This document shows positions 36,406-50,100 of a stretch of DNA of 64,000 bases, piece by piece. The stretch is from Adineta ricciae (taxonomy: Eukaryota > Rotifera > Eurotatoria > Adinetida > Adinetidae): assembly GCA_905250025.1 (NCBI GenBank), contig CAJNOJ010000378.1:1-64000 (forward strand), given 5' to 3'. The translations under genes and the position numbers were made by a program. Every line of letters starts with the position of its first letter. The stretch's first letter is position 1. Below the pieces are notes generated by a model. It had not been told where the DNA came from. It ran no database searches and saw only the letters and a program-made list of their open reading frames with translations.

Positions 36406-38571
36406 ATGGCAACTACTTCATTAAATGACTATTACAATTCGCGTACAAGTCTTGAAAAAATCAATCCGTTAATACGTTCAGCATATAACACATCATCTGA
36501 TTTCGCTGAGTATAAAGAAAAACTACTTGCTAAAGTCGATACTGGAATTCCAAATGACAATACAGCATTTCTTGATTCACTCGAAGAACTTCGTCGTGAA
36601 CAACGCGCGAAATTAGTTCAAATTGAACATGATTACTACAATTTAAAAGACACACGACCCTTCGATGTTCCATTCTATTCTCATGAAGTCGAACAAAAAT
36701 ATGAACCGATTGTGACATCCAAGCCACCCTTGCCTACCGCATCTCGACGTTCACCTTCACCTGTATTGATAGCACAAGAACAAGCGCATCACATTTATCA
36801 TCGGCCCATATCGACGAATGTAACTCGACGACATAGTATTGACGAGAATTTAGGTTTGAGTCCGCATAGAACATCGGTCGACGATACAATGACAAGTGAC
36901 CGAGATGTGGCAACAAATGACGTACAAAGACACATACATCATCTCTGGAACGAATTTGAATTGGAAGATTATCTTGAAGAGAAGAAGTAAGATCAACTAA
37001 ATTGTCTGATCGTAGATCTCAATCCTTTCTTTTCTTAAAGAGCTCGTCGTCGGCCGAGTTTACCTTTAAATGACAATTGGGCAGGTCGTGTCACTGTACC
37101 ACAACCATTCGATTTAACAAATAGCGTATCCGTGGATAATGTTCATCGAAGAAAATGCATGCATGAAATAGAAGCGGCAAAAATACAAAAGGAAGTCGAC
37201 GACGAACTTATGATAAATCGTTCATTCAAAGGTACCCGTGAAATTCGTTGATAATTCACTTAGAAATCGCTTTATTTAGCCACTCCTGTTCCGGCTCATG
37301 TTCGCATGCCTTTATATGAACAATTACAAGAAGAACAACGTATGCGGCGTGAACAAGTCCGGCATATGACAAAAGAATATTTAAATTCAATTTCAAAACC
37401 ATTTGGATTTGAATCACGTGACCGAGCAAGAACAGCCTACCGACGACATTCATTTTCCGATGGGGACACTGCACGACGTCAACCACAATTCAGAGCTAAG
37501 CCAATACCTGACTTTTACTATCGAACCAGCAAAGATATCGAACAGTACGGCATGTTGTCTTTCCGTGTCAGTAAATGTATACCTTGATTTCTGTTTAGAA
37601 TGAAGGAAAATTCTCTCTATCGTTCAATAAAGAAACAAGTTCGAGCGAAAGAATTACTTCGTCAATCACGTCTTCCGTCTAGTATGCAACGACGCGAACA
37701 TCATACGAAACAAACACGTCGCTGTCGAAGTGCTACTGATCTAGCTCGTGTCGGTCTTGAAGAATGCACGTTCAAACCCAAAACAAATGGATATTATATA
37801 CCAAATTATGATAAACTACATTCGAGATTTCTACGCGAAACTGAAGAAGCGAAGCGTTCGCGACCACCAACAGAATGTAAACCATTTTTATTATATACAA
37901 GTATGATTCCGTCAAGACAAGAGCGTGTACTGAGTGATATTCGCGCTGAAGAAGAAATGCGATATTTACAATCGTTTCAAATCAAGGGCAAACAACTTCC
38001 CACTCGATCAACATCGGGAATGAATTTATCAGCTAGTCTTCAACAACCGGAAGCAATACCAATAAAGAAAACTGATGTACAACAGTTACGTGAATCGATG
38101 GGAAAGAAAAAACGACGAGAGCATGAAGTTCGAAGTAAATTCGAAGAAAGATTTCAACGAGCAAGATCAGCGAGAGAAAAACGATTGAAAGAGGGCATTC
38201 ATGAACGAGCGAAATTGAACGATAAATCAGCGATATACAAAGCGAGAAAAGAAGAGAGTGTAAGTGAACGTTTAATGAAATTATTCTCTCATTTTTTCCC
38301 ATCAAATTCTTCTTAGACTCGCAAAGTTCGACAATCCATTCAAGATGTAGAAGACGATTATGCGAGAGAGCTGAATACAATACACAATCGAGTCGATCGA
38401 CGTCCATTACAACTTGAACAACAACCAAAAACGAAAGCTACACGAGATTTAGAACGGACGATTCAACATGCAATGAGTGTAGCAAAAATAACTGACAAAG
38501 ATCTGATGAGAGAACGATTTAATCCACCAAATGTAAAAGTGTCACAAACGCGTTCGGATTATTATTCTTAA
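36406..38571 (+). CDS. FAM161A: FAM161A-like ciliary basal-body protein
   Basis: Exons 36406-36986, 37041-37231, 37280-37544, 37599-38259 and 38317-38571 join to 650 residues. N-terminal coiled-coil text FLDSLEELRREQRAKLVQIE resembles the FAM161 start. The UPF0564 region has VTVPQPFDL, VPAHVRMPLYEQLQEEQRMR, PFGFESRDR and FKPKTNGYYIPNYDKLHSRF, then Arg/Lys/Glu-rich coiled coil to the end. FAM161A binds microtubules at the connecting cilium, basal body and centriole; its loss causes retinal degeneration in humans. A similar role in rotifer cilia is inferred. FAM161B is an alternative. A ttttcactcag acceptor ends 16 nt before the ATG. Confidence 0.85.
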
Positions 38572-39216
38572 AGATAAAGAAATGAACTCGATCCGTTTGT
38601 TTTCTCTCACTGCAAACGTCTTTTTTTTACTGCACAACTATGTGAAAGCGAATTCTGAACGATGTTGTAGCTTAGTTGATCATTCAAATTGAACGTGTAT
38701 TTATTTTAATACGATTGTACGATGGGCAAATTCTGTTCGACTATGTTGAATGTACACAATGATTCGCTATTTCTAGTAAAAAAAGAAAGACTTCAAACAT
38801 GAAAAGATCATTTTCACATGATTTCATTGTACTCTGTAGCACTGACGAAGGTGATGATGATTACAAGCAAAATGGCTTAGTTAGATATCTTTCATCATGG
38901 CAGATAACTTATCTTTGTCGTTTTATTTGCACGTCCTATAGACTTCGATAATTTCGGTCATATGAAACTTGGGTTTAGTGATCATAATATTGTTGATGTG
39001 CCATGCTTTTTTCGTAGCTATGCGATAAAGGCTCATGTTGTTCTTGTGCAACTCTCCGTATGGAAAGAAGAAGAAGAAGAAAATTCTGCGCTATTTTTCT
39101 TCGAGTAATCTCACATCCGGGCAGATAGATTTTGTTCTGTTCTGTGAATTCATAACAGACGACAGTCATCTTTGTTTCTTTTCCTTTCCTCTTCTTTTTT
39201 TTTCTAGCTGCACACA
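38572..39216. other. Intergenic region
   Basis: Spacer between FAM161A and SLC35A on the same strand; no gene or repeat recognised. It ends in a long pyrimidine tract and tag acceptor at 39207. Confidence 0.5.
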
Positions 39217-40314
39217 ATGTCGATTCATACTAGTGCTAACCTTAGTTCAACTATGTCTGATTCTTCTATTTTGAACAGTAGTAGAGCTCAATCTTCGTCA
39301 ATATCTCTTTTATCATTAACGGACAAATCATCGAATTTTCTACGAACAACAAAACATATTTCACATTCATTGATCTTTCGTGGAATGATCGGTTTTCAGA
39401 TCATGGCCTACGGTTCCTATTCGGTTTTAGTTCATCTTTGCGAAAAAAATGGCCGAATCATGTTTTCATCATCAACAATGAATTTCATGGTTGAATTTTT
39501 GAAATTAATCTTTTCTTTAAATGCTCTTATACTTCTAAAACAATCAACATTCGATGAGAATTCATTGATTTCAGTGATGAAAAAATCGATCCCATATTCA
39601 ATACCTGCTATTCTTTATTTCATCAACAACAATCTCGCTGTACATATGCAACTTTACATGGATCCGACCTCGTATCAAATTCTGTCAAATTTTAAGATTT
39701 TTACCACTGCTCTACTTTACCGTTTAGTCATTAAACAAATCCTATCCAAACGACAATGGTTTGCATTGACATTACTCTTATTCGGTGGATTTATTTATAG
39801 TGTTGGTACATTGAAGAACTCATCCTTTGTTTCGAAAACTCGTGTTGACTCAAGTTTAGTCATACGAGAAATGTATATACGTCCATTAGGTATTCCAATG
39901 ATAATAATCTATTGTACATTGAGTGGCCTTGCTGGTGTCTACAATGAATGGATATTAAAACGAAATTATAATGAATCACTACATTTACAAAATGTTTTTC
40001 TTTATATGTATGGTACTTTGTTCAATTCGATACCAACTTTTCGGTTATTAACAACAAATTTTCAATTCAATCATCTTTTTCATGGTTTTACATTTTATAC
40101 CTGGATAATTGTTTTTACACAAGCATTAAATGGTTTATTTATGTCTGTAGTGATAAAGCATTCTTCGAATATCATTCGATTATTCGTTATCTCATTTTCT
40201 TTAATCGTAACTACTGTGCTTTCGTTTTTCATCTATCATATTAGTTTTAATATGTATTTTTTCATATCGTTCATTACTATGACTTGTGCACTTTCACTTT
40301 ATTATACGAACTAA
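39217..40314 (+). CDS. SLC35A-type nucleotide-sugar transporter, intronless
   Basis: One frame of 365 residues from the ATG at 39217. After a 50-residue Ser-rich leader, about ten transmembrane helices follow. Family blocks: FLKLIFSLNAL, PAILYFINNNLAVHMQLYMD, PTSYQILSNFKIFTTALLYR, GLAGVYNEWILK, QNVFLYMYGTLFN and VVIKHSSNIIRLF. These are the SLC35A1-A5 signatures; the NNN/PTxYQ and K.S.NI.R blocks line the substrate path. These Golgi proteins exchange UDP- or CMP-sugars for the nucleoside monophosphate. The single-exon form recalls SLC35A4, but substrate cannot be told from sequence. A ctttttttttctag acceptor lies 9 nt before the ATG, with no donor exon visible, fitting trans-splicing. AATAAA lies near 40377. 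Confidence 0.9.
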   Translation: MSIHTSANLSSTMSDSSILNSSRAQSSSISLLSLTDKSSNFLRTTKHISHSLIFRGMIGFQIMAYGSYSVLVHLCEKNGRIMFSSSTMNFMVEFLKLIFSLNALILLKQSTFDENSLISVMKKSIPYSIPAILYFINNNLAVHMQLYMDPTSYQILSNFKIFTTALLYRLVIKQILSKRQWFALTLLLFGGFIYSVGTLKNSSFVSKTRVDSSLVIREMYIRPLGIPMIIIYCTLSGLAGVYNEWILKRNYNESLHLQNVFLYMYGTLFNSIPTFRLLTTNFQFNHLFHGFTFYTWIIVFTQALNGLFMSVVIKHSSNIIRLFVISFSLIVTTVLSFFIYHISFNMYFFISFITMTCALSLYYTN

Positions 40315-40614
40315 CAAAACCTTTCTTTTGTTATGACCTGTCTGATATCGAATTTGAAATCTTGATTTGATAAAGTGCAAATAAAAGGGGATAAGATAGT
40401 CTACCACTGAATATTCAATCTAGTCAACAGAACTACATCAAAGACGAAGTTTACATCTCTAAGGAAATCTGTGTTACTTTATTAGAAATATATGCATTAT
40501 CATCATTGATCTAGTTATACTTCAACATGGATAAGGATAAAATGGTAAATATGTCCATCATATTGTTTAGAGGGTTTTACTTTAGATAGATTATAGTCAA
40601 GTTGATTGGAAACA

Positions 40615-42361
40615 TTAATTTCTCCAGATAAAGAGAAATTTCTTCGTTTGAAATCCATTGAAGTTCGAAGCACATGCGTTCGTATAAGAGCCAACATCAG
40701 GAAACCATAGGACATCTCCAATACTTAGCAATGGCAAATCAATTGAATGTGCAATACAATCTATTGAATCACATGTAGGACCAAAAATAACCGATTTAAA
40801 TTGTTTATTGTCAGACTTTTCATTGCTCATTCTGATGTAATGTACAATGAAGATTTTATGATCGAATATGATTGCATTAAACGTTCCATAGATACCATCG
40901 TTAATGTAGTAAATATTCTCAGCACTTTCAATCAATGCTCTTTCAGATGTGTCATTTTCGTCTTTGGTTTCAGATGAACTTGCAGTCAAAGACATTTTTC
41001 GATCAAGTTGAACAACTGGTTCGTTTGATTTATAAGCAAGATTATGAATGCGTCGAGAAGTAATGCGTGTCACGAGTGTCATGCCACCTGAAGAAAAATA
41101 ACGACCAGGTTCTGACATCATGGTTATACCTAGAAGGGAATGAATATGAGGTTTAGTCTAATTAATTCACTGATTTTTCAAACCTTCTGATTCTGGAAAT
41201 AATTTGTCTAATGTGTGATTAATCACTTTTGCTACTTCAGGAAAACTTGGTTTATCCCAATTGTGACCTGAAAATCCACCTCCGATATCTAATACTTTGA
41301 AATTAAATTTAAATTCATCTTGTTGAGCTATATCGAATATTCGCCGTGCTTGTTTCAATGCTTCAGTATAAAGATTAGGATCGAGACATCGACTACCGAC
41401 ATGAAATGAACATCCCACAAGATTGATATTCAATTCGCGAGCTAATCGAAGTAAAGTTATGCATTCACGTTCATTGGCACCAAATTTTGTAGAAAAAGGA
41501 CTCATTGAATGCGTATCATTCGGTTTTAAACGAATAAGGACCTGTACTTATTCGAAACGAAGAAGAATTCTATTGCAACATCAATGATTCTCAATTGACT
41601 TACTCGAGCTTCAGGCCAATGCTGCTTTAATTTATGCAATTCGTCTTCGTTGTCGACAACGGTCATTTGTACACCAGCCTTACGAAACTGTTGAATATGA
41701 GAAAACGGCTTACATGGATGAGCATAGATAATACGCGTTGCAAAATCAAAATCATCACCACAGCTTTTTCGTACTAATTCAAGTTCTTCTGCCGAAGCAC
41801 AATCAAAACCTCCATTTAATTCAGCAAGAACTTTTATGATAAAACTACTCGGATTGCTTTTAACAGCATAGAATGGACGTATACGACCAAGAAAATGCAT
41901 CCATTGTTGATACTGACGTGCATAATGCGAGAGGTTCACAATATAGAACGGCTCATCATTATCTGAAGGTAGTTCTTCACAAAATTTTCTGAATAAATAT
42001 ATAAATATTTCATACATACGCCTACATGTTTGTTAAATACTTACTTGACGATAGATGCTGTAGATTGTCCATAATCAACATGTTTAGCGCCTAATTTTTC
42101 TTCGAATAATTCCCTGAGATGATGAACAAGAAAACGACGTCGTCGTTGATCAACTTTTGTTGCTTGTTCGTCTTCATCATGACCTTGAACGTCTAGAATT
42201 TCATCAGCATCTTGTATGCTGAATTGATGAACTAAATTAGTTCGAACTGGTTGTTCACTAATATCGTCTTCATCGTGTTCATTATCATCAGCTCTACGAG
42301 AGTCACTATTACTTGTTTCTGGTTTAGTCGTTTCTTTTTGATGATGTCGATGATCAGCCAT
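40615..42361 (-). CDS. ODC1: Ornithine decarboxylase (or antizyme-inhibitor-like)
   Basis: Exons 42361-42045, 41988-41604, 41541-41184 and 41129-40615 join to 524 residues. A charged leader of about 100 residues is extra. The PLP-barrel core follows: PFYAVKSNP (Schiff-base lysine), FDCASAEELELV, GCSFHVGS (His stacking on PLP), DIGGGF, SEPGRYF, YYINDGIYGTFNAI and FGPTCDSIDCI with the catalytic Cys-Asp pair. Catalytic residues are kept, so it should make putrescine from ornithine, as an obligate dimer, rather than being a dead antizyme inhibitor. Odd points: the phosphate-binding GSG reads GSR here, and the protein stops soon after NFNGFQ, lacking the C-terminal degron of vertebrate ODC. A gtatttcag acceptor lies 34 nt before the ATG. 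Confidence 0.9.
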
Positions 42362-44102
42362 TCTCTTTTCGATATATGAAGATAAGCGAATGTAACTGAA
42401 ATACAAGGTACGATGTGATAGATAGGACAGTGAGTGTATACTATACTACACTTAACTATGACTCATTTTATCTTTTATACTTAACGAACGCGCGAACGAT
42501 GGTGTTTATCTACGCCCATATTCTCAATTCAAATATAGAATCGCTAAAATTGATTCATAAGCATAGATCGTAGATTTTCACGAAATATTCCAAAATATAT
42601 TGACTTCTAAGTAACGGGATCTTATTAATCAGGACAGATAAATGAGTATATATATTATAAATGTACTAATATCATGAGAAATTTGTTTCCGAAAAGTGTT
42701 AGATGTAAAGTTTCGATAATCGATTCCAAAAAATTGCCAGAGTATACGCTCAAAAAAGTAGATAATAAGGAAAAGATAAAAACAGTTAAGTCTATTTAAA
42801 TATATTTTAAAGAGTGCTGACGTTTCGGCATTTCACATGCTATTATCAAGACGAGACGAACGAAAACCAGTAGCTATTCTAGAAAATGACTCATATAATA
42901 GTATAAATACACCCCTTCTTTCTCTTATCGTGTAATTTCATTTTATCTTGATAATGGTCTGTAAAATACCGAAATGTCGACACTTTTTAAAATAGATAAC
43001 TTCAAATAAGCTTAGTTGCTATCACATTTTCCTTATTATTATCTCCTCAATAATAACCATAACACATTCACAAAGGTAAATGTTGTTCAGACGAACGTAT
43101 GGGGATAGACTGATATGAACTTCGACAGATATCTTTAAATTTGTATATGTGCAATTGATTTTCACATTCATAATGAATGGACACTTACCGATACTAAACG
43201 AAAAACAAAAACTCTTGAGCATTGGTCAATTCTATCCACGAAAGTGGTTGTGCTCAGATGAAAACAGTGAAATCGTAAACTAATTACTGCAATGAAATAA
43301 GATGTTATTTCGTACTGCTTTGTACTATTTTCTATTATACACAGACTTCATATTTATCAACCTTGATGTTCCAACAAGGAAACAAATTAACATCAGGTAT
43401 GAAAAGCATTCCGCAATAAAGAAAGCTTTCTATCCTTCAGAAAAGTGTGCGACAATGAAACCTGGTAAGTCTTTGATTTTATACAAATGTCAGATGAACA
43501 TTCTAAGCAAAAGGTTTTTAAATAGAATTTGTTCCATTTGTATGTCATATTTTCAAATGCAACACAGTTACGCAGCAGCCATCAGAACGAGTTAAATTGA
43601 ATACTCAATCATATAAAGTCTGGAAATTTTAGAGTCTTCCAAACCTACTATGTATTTCTTGTGTTCGAGCCCGAATGCGGAGAAACAATTACTGATTACC
43701 CTCTCTCATGTCAACCGAGTTCACGCTGTTTTTTTTATTTATATTGTTTCATCTCTGTTGCTATTCTTAAATATTTTTAAATAGATCTCACTTCCCTATG
43801 ATAAAAATTATGGTATTTACGATGGTGACAGATGGGCACAAACATGCCTGGCTCCATTACGTTGATTTTATCTTATTAAATTTATACTTTGAAAAATGTA
43901 TTTTCATGCAAATATTAAAATAGGTAATTTATTCAGCCTATGACCATAAATTCTCACCGAAAGTCAATTATATTGAGGCCTTCTTCGTCATTATACTGAA
44001 TCTGAATGATAAGCATAAATAATTATAAGATACAATTGATAAATAAAATAAAATAGAATAGAATGTTCATTTGTTTTTGCTTGTCAGACAAGAATTTGTA
44101 CT
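42362..44102. other. Intergenic region with a foldback repeat
   Basis: Spacer between the ODC start and the polycystin 3' end. Apart from the inverted repeat at 42793-42998 I see no element; a frame at 43302-43595 has no family resemblance. Confidence 0.5.
42793..42998. repeat. Foldback element with hammerhead-like arms
   Basis: Two arms of about 55-60 bp in inverted orientation (42793-42853 and 42943-42998), roughly 80 percent alike, around a spacer of about 90 bp. Read outward to inward on the right arm: TTGATAATGG, a short self-complementary stem, then ACCGAAATGTC and ACTTTTTAAAATA; the left arm read on the minus strand gives TTGATAATAGCAT, ATGCCGAAACGTC, AGCACTC. The order (TGATAA, stem II, GAAA, GTC) is like the hammerhead-ribozyme repeats carried by Penelope-like and related retroelements. 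The inverted repeat is directly visible; the ribozyme relation is inference, since the usual CTGATGA box is altered in both arms. Confidence 0.55.
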
Positions 44103-47100
44103 TCAGTAATCATCTCGATCAAATTTTGCCAATGGAATTTGTTGTTCGTCATCCATTTTCGTCGCTGCATCATCATCTGTCGATCCTTTACGATTATTAA
44201 TTCCAGCAACTTTGCGAAACGTTGACCACATAAAATCCATGATTTCATTTCTATGTTGACTGGCTGCTAATTCTCGTTTCACATGTGCAAACGAATCATT
44301 CAAACTAAAACATACATTCGACACGATAATCGTTCAATGTAAATATTTTGTCCTACTTACATTGTTAAAAAGATACTTAATAGAGCAATAAATACAAGCA
44401 TGACAAATGAAAGAAAATAGAAGATACCTGGGAAAAAAATCAGAAGTTTCCGATGGATTTTTATATGAAAAATGAACATACCATAAGCTCGACTAACAGC
44501 GAACATGTCCGGTGCGTTTATTTCACCCAAAAGCATTCGGAAACATGTTGTTAATGACGTTGCAAATGAGTTAAAGTTGGAAAGCGTGCGACCAAATACA
44601 GCGAAACCCATCAGTGCATATGCAACAATAAAGATAAGAAAAACAAAGCCAAATGAACTTAAATCTGTTCGAGCATAACGAAGTGACTTCGACAGCATGT
44701 CAACACGCTTATTGAATCGAAGTAATTTCAAGAATTTCAGCATTGTAAAGAATGTTATCAATGCAACGATATAGGAATAAACTTCGTCGAAACTGGCAAT
44801 CGCATTGAAATTAACGAATTCGCCTGAAGAAGATATTAAAACAGATCAAATGTCATTATCTTCCTTCCAACTTACCCATTTCAGTCTTTTTCAATGAACG
44901 GATGGCTAATCGTGTTAAAGTTTTCTTTGTTCCATACATAAGAAGCGTTGTGATACTGAACACGACGGTTATGAATGAAATAACATTCCAGAACTTGTAG
45001 AAATATTCTCTTTTCTGCTTGACCAATAATAACACTTCGTGAATTGTTGAATATATCGTGAAAACAACAAACAATAGTTCAAATATGTACACTAACATGC
45101 CGTAACCACCGATATGATCGTAAAGACGAAAGATTTTGATTTGATAATCTTGAATAACTGAACCCATCGATGTCATTTCAAATGAAAGTGTAACAGAAAC
45201 GAATAAATTCACATTGGCATTATACAATGAAAAATCAATAAAAATTGCACGCGTTAATTGATCAAGCCAATTTTGTGAACGAAGTTCTGCAAGAACTGTT
45301 CGACTTTTCTCATATGTTCGACCTAATGAAACAACATAACCGCCGCCTTTATAGGTTTTATAAAGCGCTTTCATAGGTCCACTTTTTGTACGAACGCTAC
45401 TCTAGAAGATTACAAATGAACAAATCTGAAACCTATAAAAAGAAAAAGATTTGCAATTTACTTGATAACACCATGGTGTTCGACAACGTTTTGTTCCGTT
45501 ATTATTTTCATCGCTCATTTTCGCTTCTTCCCGAGTCAAAACTTTCTCCCAACGTGGTGAATAGTCTTTTATATCATCATCAAACCAATTATAATCGTCT
45601 CGACACTGTGTAACAAGATGCTTGACACGACGATGTACTCGGCAACTATTTTCTTTAACGCGCAGTTGTCGAATTCGTGGTGCACCAACACGCATTGAAA
45701 TACGGCTACCAGTTGTTAATTTTTCTCTCCAAGTTAAATTTTTTTCATTGTACCATTTTTGTGCATAGAGTCCTTTTAGTAGAACATTATCACAATAATT
45801 CCACCAGTTTGTTATTGATCCTATTTCATGGAAATCTTTGTTGATAAAAAGATTTTTCGTATCGCGATATAAACCATAAGAATTCGTATCTCGTGATTGA
45901 TATGAGAGAAATAGTAAGACCACTGTGAAGAATATATAAATAACGATTTCACGGATAACGTCACCCATTTTGATCTCGCGTAAACGCTGTTCACGTGCAC
46001 GAACCATCTCATCTGAGTTTATCGGACGTAAATTAAACAAACGAACACGACGTTGACGTGCAATTTCTAAAAGAAAATCTCACTCTCTCGTTTTTCATTT
46101 GCAATTTCATATTAAATAACATTTACCTTTCACATTTGCATCACTGTATACATCTTTTCCATCAATATTCGCAATATTCTTGTTCGAAATTAAAGCTCCG
46201 GTAAACGGATCATTGAAATCCAAAGTTTCATCATCGTATGGTCGACGAATTAGAAAACTTATAATTGCCGTTATGAGAAATACTTTCAAGGGATCGATAA
46301 CGAGTATCGACTGACCGAATGAAAGTACCATTGTAATTAACCATTCATTGGCACGTTTAGCTCCCCATTCCAATGAATAAAGTATGATAAAGAACGAACA
46401 TGTTAGTATACTTAGCATAACCACTAGTGAAAGAGAATATTTAGATCAAGATTAAGATCGTTCAAGATAAACTCACATGCCCAAGCGATGTAGATAGTCC
46501 AATGTGGGAATGATCTGGTTTTATCTTCAATTGATGGAATAGCGCCAATGCGTTCAATGCCTTGTTCGTCACCATCTTCCGATAGTATCAATTGATGTTT
46601 TCGTCGAGAAAAGAAACTAAACAACAAGTTGATTGCATTCTTCTTCTTCTTCTTCTCGAAGAAAAGCCCAAAACATACTTCATTGTTCTTCGATATTGTT
46701 CATCATTTTTACGTGCTTTACTTCGTCGTTGTCGTTCTTGTAAATGATACGTTACCAATGTTTTTTGACTGTATTTTGCTTTACGAAACAATGTGACAAT
46801 CAACAGATTGACTGGTAGTACAACCAAGGTACTAATGAAACTGATCCATAGCTGTGTCAAAGTAAATTCAATTGGTCCGATTTTCATTAAAACTCCAGCT
46901 TTATTTGCTCGTCCTTGCGTATCTTGTCGATAGAACATGGCATTGGATATCATCGTGCAGAAAAGTAACGATATACAACAGGAGATGCGTTGTAATCGAG
47001 TGAAATTACTTCGTACAGGACGTGAAAATACTGAATACCATAGATGACCATCGCTGAATTTCTTCTTGACTGATTGAGTAAATAAATGTGCAAAACTTTT

Positions 47101-50100
47101 CAATTCTTTCGATGAAGCCAACGGTACAACACGATCAACAAGACCATCACCTTTTTCAACCGCAAGCCAATTATCACAAATGAAATAATTCCTATTGAAA
47201 ATTATCACAAAAATATTCATAGAAATACTTTCAGGCAAAACATTACTTTTCGCCTGTTTGTAAATCCATCACATTGATCATGTTTAAGAACCAAGAAGCT
47301 TTGCCTTTATCACCTGAATTATCATGCCAGATACGAAGGTAAAGTAATGGGCCAAGTTGTGATTCCACGCTCATTACAAAATTTCGAACACTACCCGATG
47401 CAAATTCCTGAAAACGAAACGTTACAATCTGCTTTTATCTCATCTAAATTAAAAAGACAAGAATTACATGAATCTTCCCATCAGCTAACTTTCGAACGCC
47501 ACTATCTGCTAATTCACCAGATATAACAAAGTTCACATTGGATGTTGTACCCGATTCTTTACCGATGCCAGTATGAACTGTAACTAGATAATGATAAGTA
47601 TCAATAGGAAGATTATCGATAAGTGGTGCTGCTGTCCACTGAAAAATATGCAATACCAAACTGATTTCTATTCGTTGATTTCAAAATCTATTACTTTCAC
47701 TAAATCATGTTTATCTTTTCTTCTCGACCAAATTGCTGCGATGATATATATAATAAAAATAACAATCACTGTACTGAACACAGCGGCATTTTCATGTAAT
47801 TTTTTGAATTTCGTAAACACTGTTTTGAAGTCAATTGTATTCGGTGGAACATAGAAATCACTTCCGAACGTGGTCAAATGAGTACAAAGACATTCCGTTG
47901 ATTTCAACGTTGTCAGTGATCCAACCTATGCAAATCGAATCTCGATATATCGGTATAATAAAATCGATAAAAACAATTTTACTTCGCATCCATCCGAGCT
48001 CCAGACATATTTTTTCTCGTCCCAATATTGACACTTCGAAACGTACATATTGATTGTGTAACTCGAATGATATTCAGTCAAATTCCTTGTTGTACTTGCA
48101 TCTAAAGTTCATTCAATCGATGTTCGAAAACTAATTCTCACTTTAACAAAATGACTTACTGATTAGTTTTATACCGAAAATGTATGTTCCATTGCCGAAA
48201 TGAATATTCGGTGACATTAAAATCGTATGTCGTAATTCTTCTAGATCATCAGCAATGTTCTCATCCGATGTGACTGCTGTTCGATTCGGTAAAACAAAGA
48301 GTAGATCGAATTTGGATTCTGTCGGGGGTTCTAATAATGTTTCATTGGTTCCGAACGATACGTAAATACCATATGTATCCATTGGTGAGACATTCGAAGC
48401 AACATATAGAGATAACGTCATTTGCTTGTCTGGTAAATTCATTTTGTGGTATCGAAATAATGTTCCGTTTAAGTCATAATGTTCATATTTCGGTCGTTTA
48501 TCAACTGGCCGAGTTAGACGAATGGAGATCGGCTTAGTTGTGTTTTGTACAGCCATTTCCGAGCCATCTGGTCGTGATAAGATGATCGTGACAACACTTC
48601 CTTCGACACTCGAATGCCCATGTGTACTTGCATAGGGGTTTTCTTTTGATTCAAGAATCTTTGTGAAAACTTCCGATGCACCGGGTTCTGAATTAAGATC
48701 TGACAGGCCCGGTAAACGAATACGCGAACCACCAGTTGACAAACTTGATTTACCTAGAAAACGAAACCATGGGAATTGTCAATGATGAGAGAGCATTGGA
48801 TTTTTACCATCGGGGTTCGCTTTTGTCAAAGTCATCGCCATTGTTTTACTTTTGATAGTTTTCGTTTCATTCGTCGATGAACGATTGGCTAGGACGTCAC
48901 CAACCGAGAATAAACCACCTGAGCTTCGCTTAGCAATGCTTGAAGCCTAGAAAATTCTAATTGAAACGATGAGAATGTCAGCGATAAATCAATACCCGTT
49001 CACGTCCTTCAATAATTGCTTTCTTGTCTTCATCCAATTTCTTTCGATACTCTTCCCAACGTTCTTCAGGTAATGTATCACATTCATCACAAGCATCGTA
49101 GAATTGCGTTGGAGCATAGAGAACTGTCGCATCTGTTTCCTCATCTTCTGTTGCTTTCATATCCGATTCCAAATTCTAAACCATTTTTCAATGCTTACGT
49201 CATCGATCGATTGAATTCTTTTCACTTACTTCGATAATTGCATCCGGATAATTCTCTTTATCTCTCGACACAGTTCTTGATGCAGCTTGTAAAACATTAC
49301 TACCCACATCCAATAACGCTAAAAGAGAAAACATCTTTTTTTTTCGAGAAGAAAGTTCTCATAATGAATTACGAACATGAAGCAAGACCAGTGACGGTAT
49401 TTTCATCAGCTGATTCCATTTCTTTTACTTTAGTACCAACTTTCTCTATAATATTCGCTCCTTTTTCCTATAACAATCAATCCAAAGTTCGTGAACAAAT
49501 TCGAAGAAAATGATCATGCACAAACCTGATTATTCAACGGCATTTGATCACTATTAGCTGTAACCGTCGCACTCGCTTTCAACGCTCGTCCAACGATACT
49601 CGGATCACTTGCTGAATCAATGACTGTATCCATCGACGTTAACATTTTCGCTCGCATCTACAAAATCTCTACATTCATCTTTCGAAACATGTCATCAAGA
49701 TCACATACAGCTGCCATCCGTTCATTCATTGCCTTTACATCTGCTTCACTTGTTTCTCCCGTAGTCTACACGAACAAACAAGTCAATTTTTTCAAAATCA
49801 AAAAAATCTCTTCACTCACCGAATTGTCGCTCATTTCGTTCAATTTATCCGCTAGACCAGTAATAAATTCCACTGCTTTCTTTGGATTTGTTGCAGCTAG
49901 ATCATCTAGATTTCCCATCACTTCTTCTAATGTACTCAAATCAGCTGTGTCGAAAGTCAGTGTTAACTGTTGATCGACTTCCAAACGCGCGATTAATTGT
50001 CTTCCATCCATTAGATGTCGAACAATGAGCAGAAAATGAAGTGAACCATTGCTAAATACTAGATTACTGTCATCAATACGTAAGGCTTTTGTTTGTTGAT

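Noticed and set aside
40515-40721. Alternative C-terminal frame for ornithine decarboxylase
   Set aside because: It overlaps the called last exon out of frame and does not resemble the ODC tail.
43302-43595. 97-codon open frame near the foldback element
   Set aside because: No family resemblance and no linked exons.
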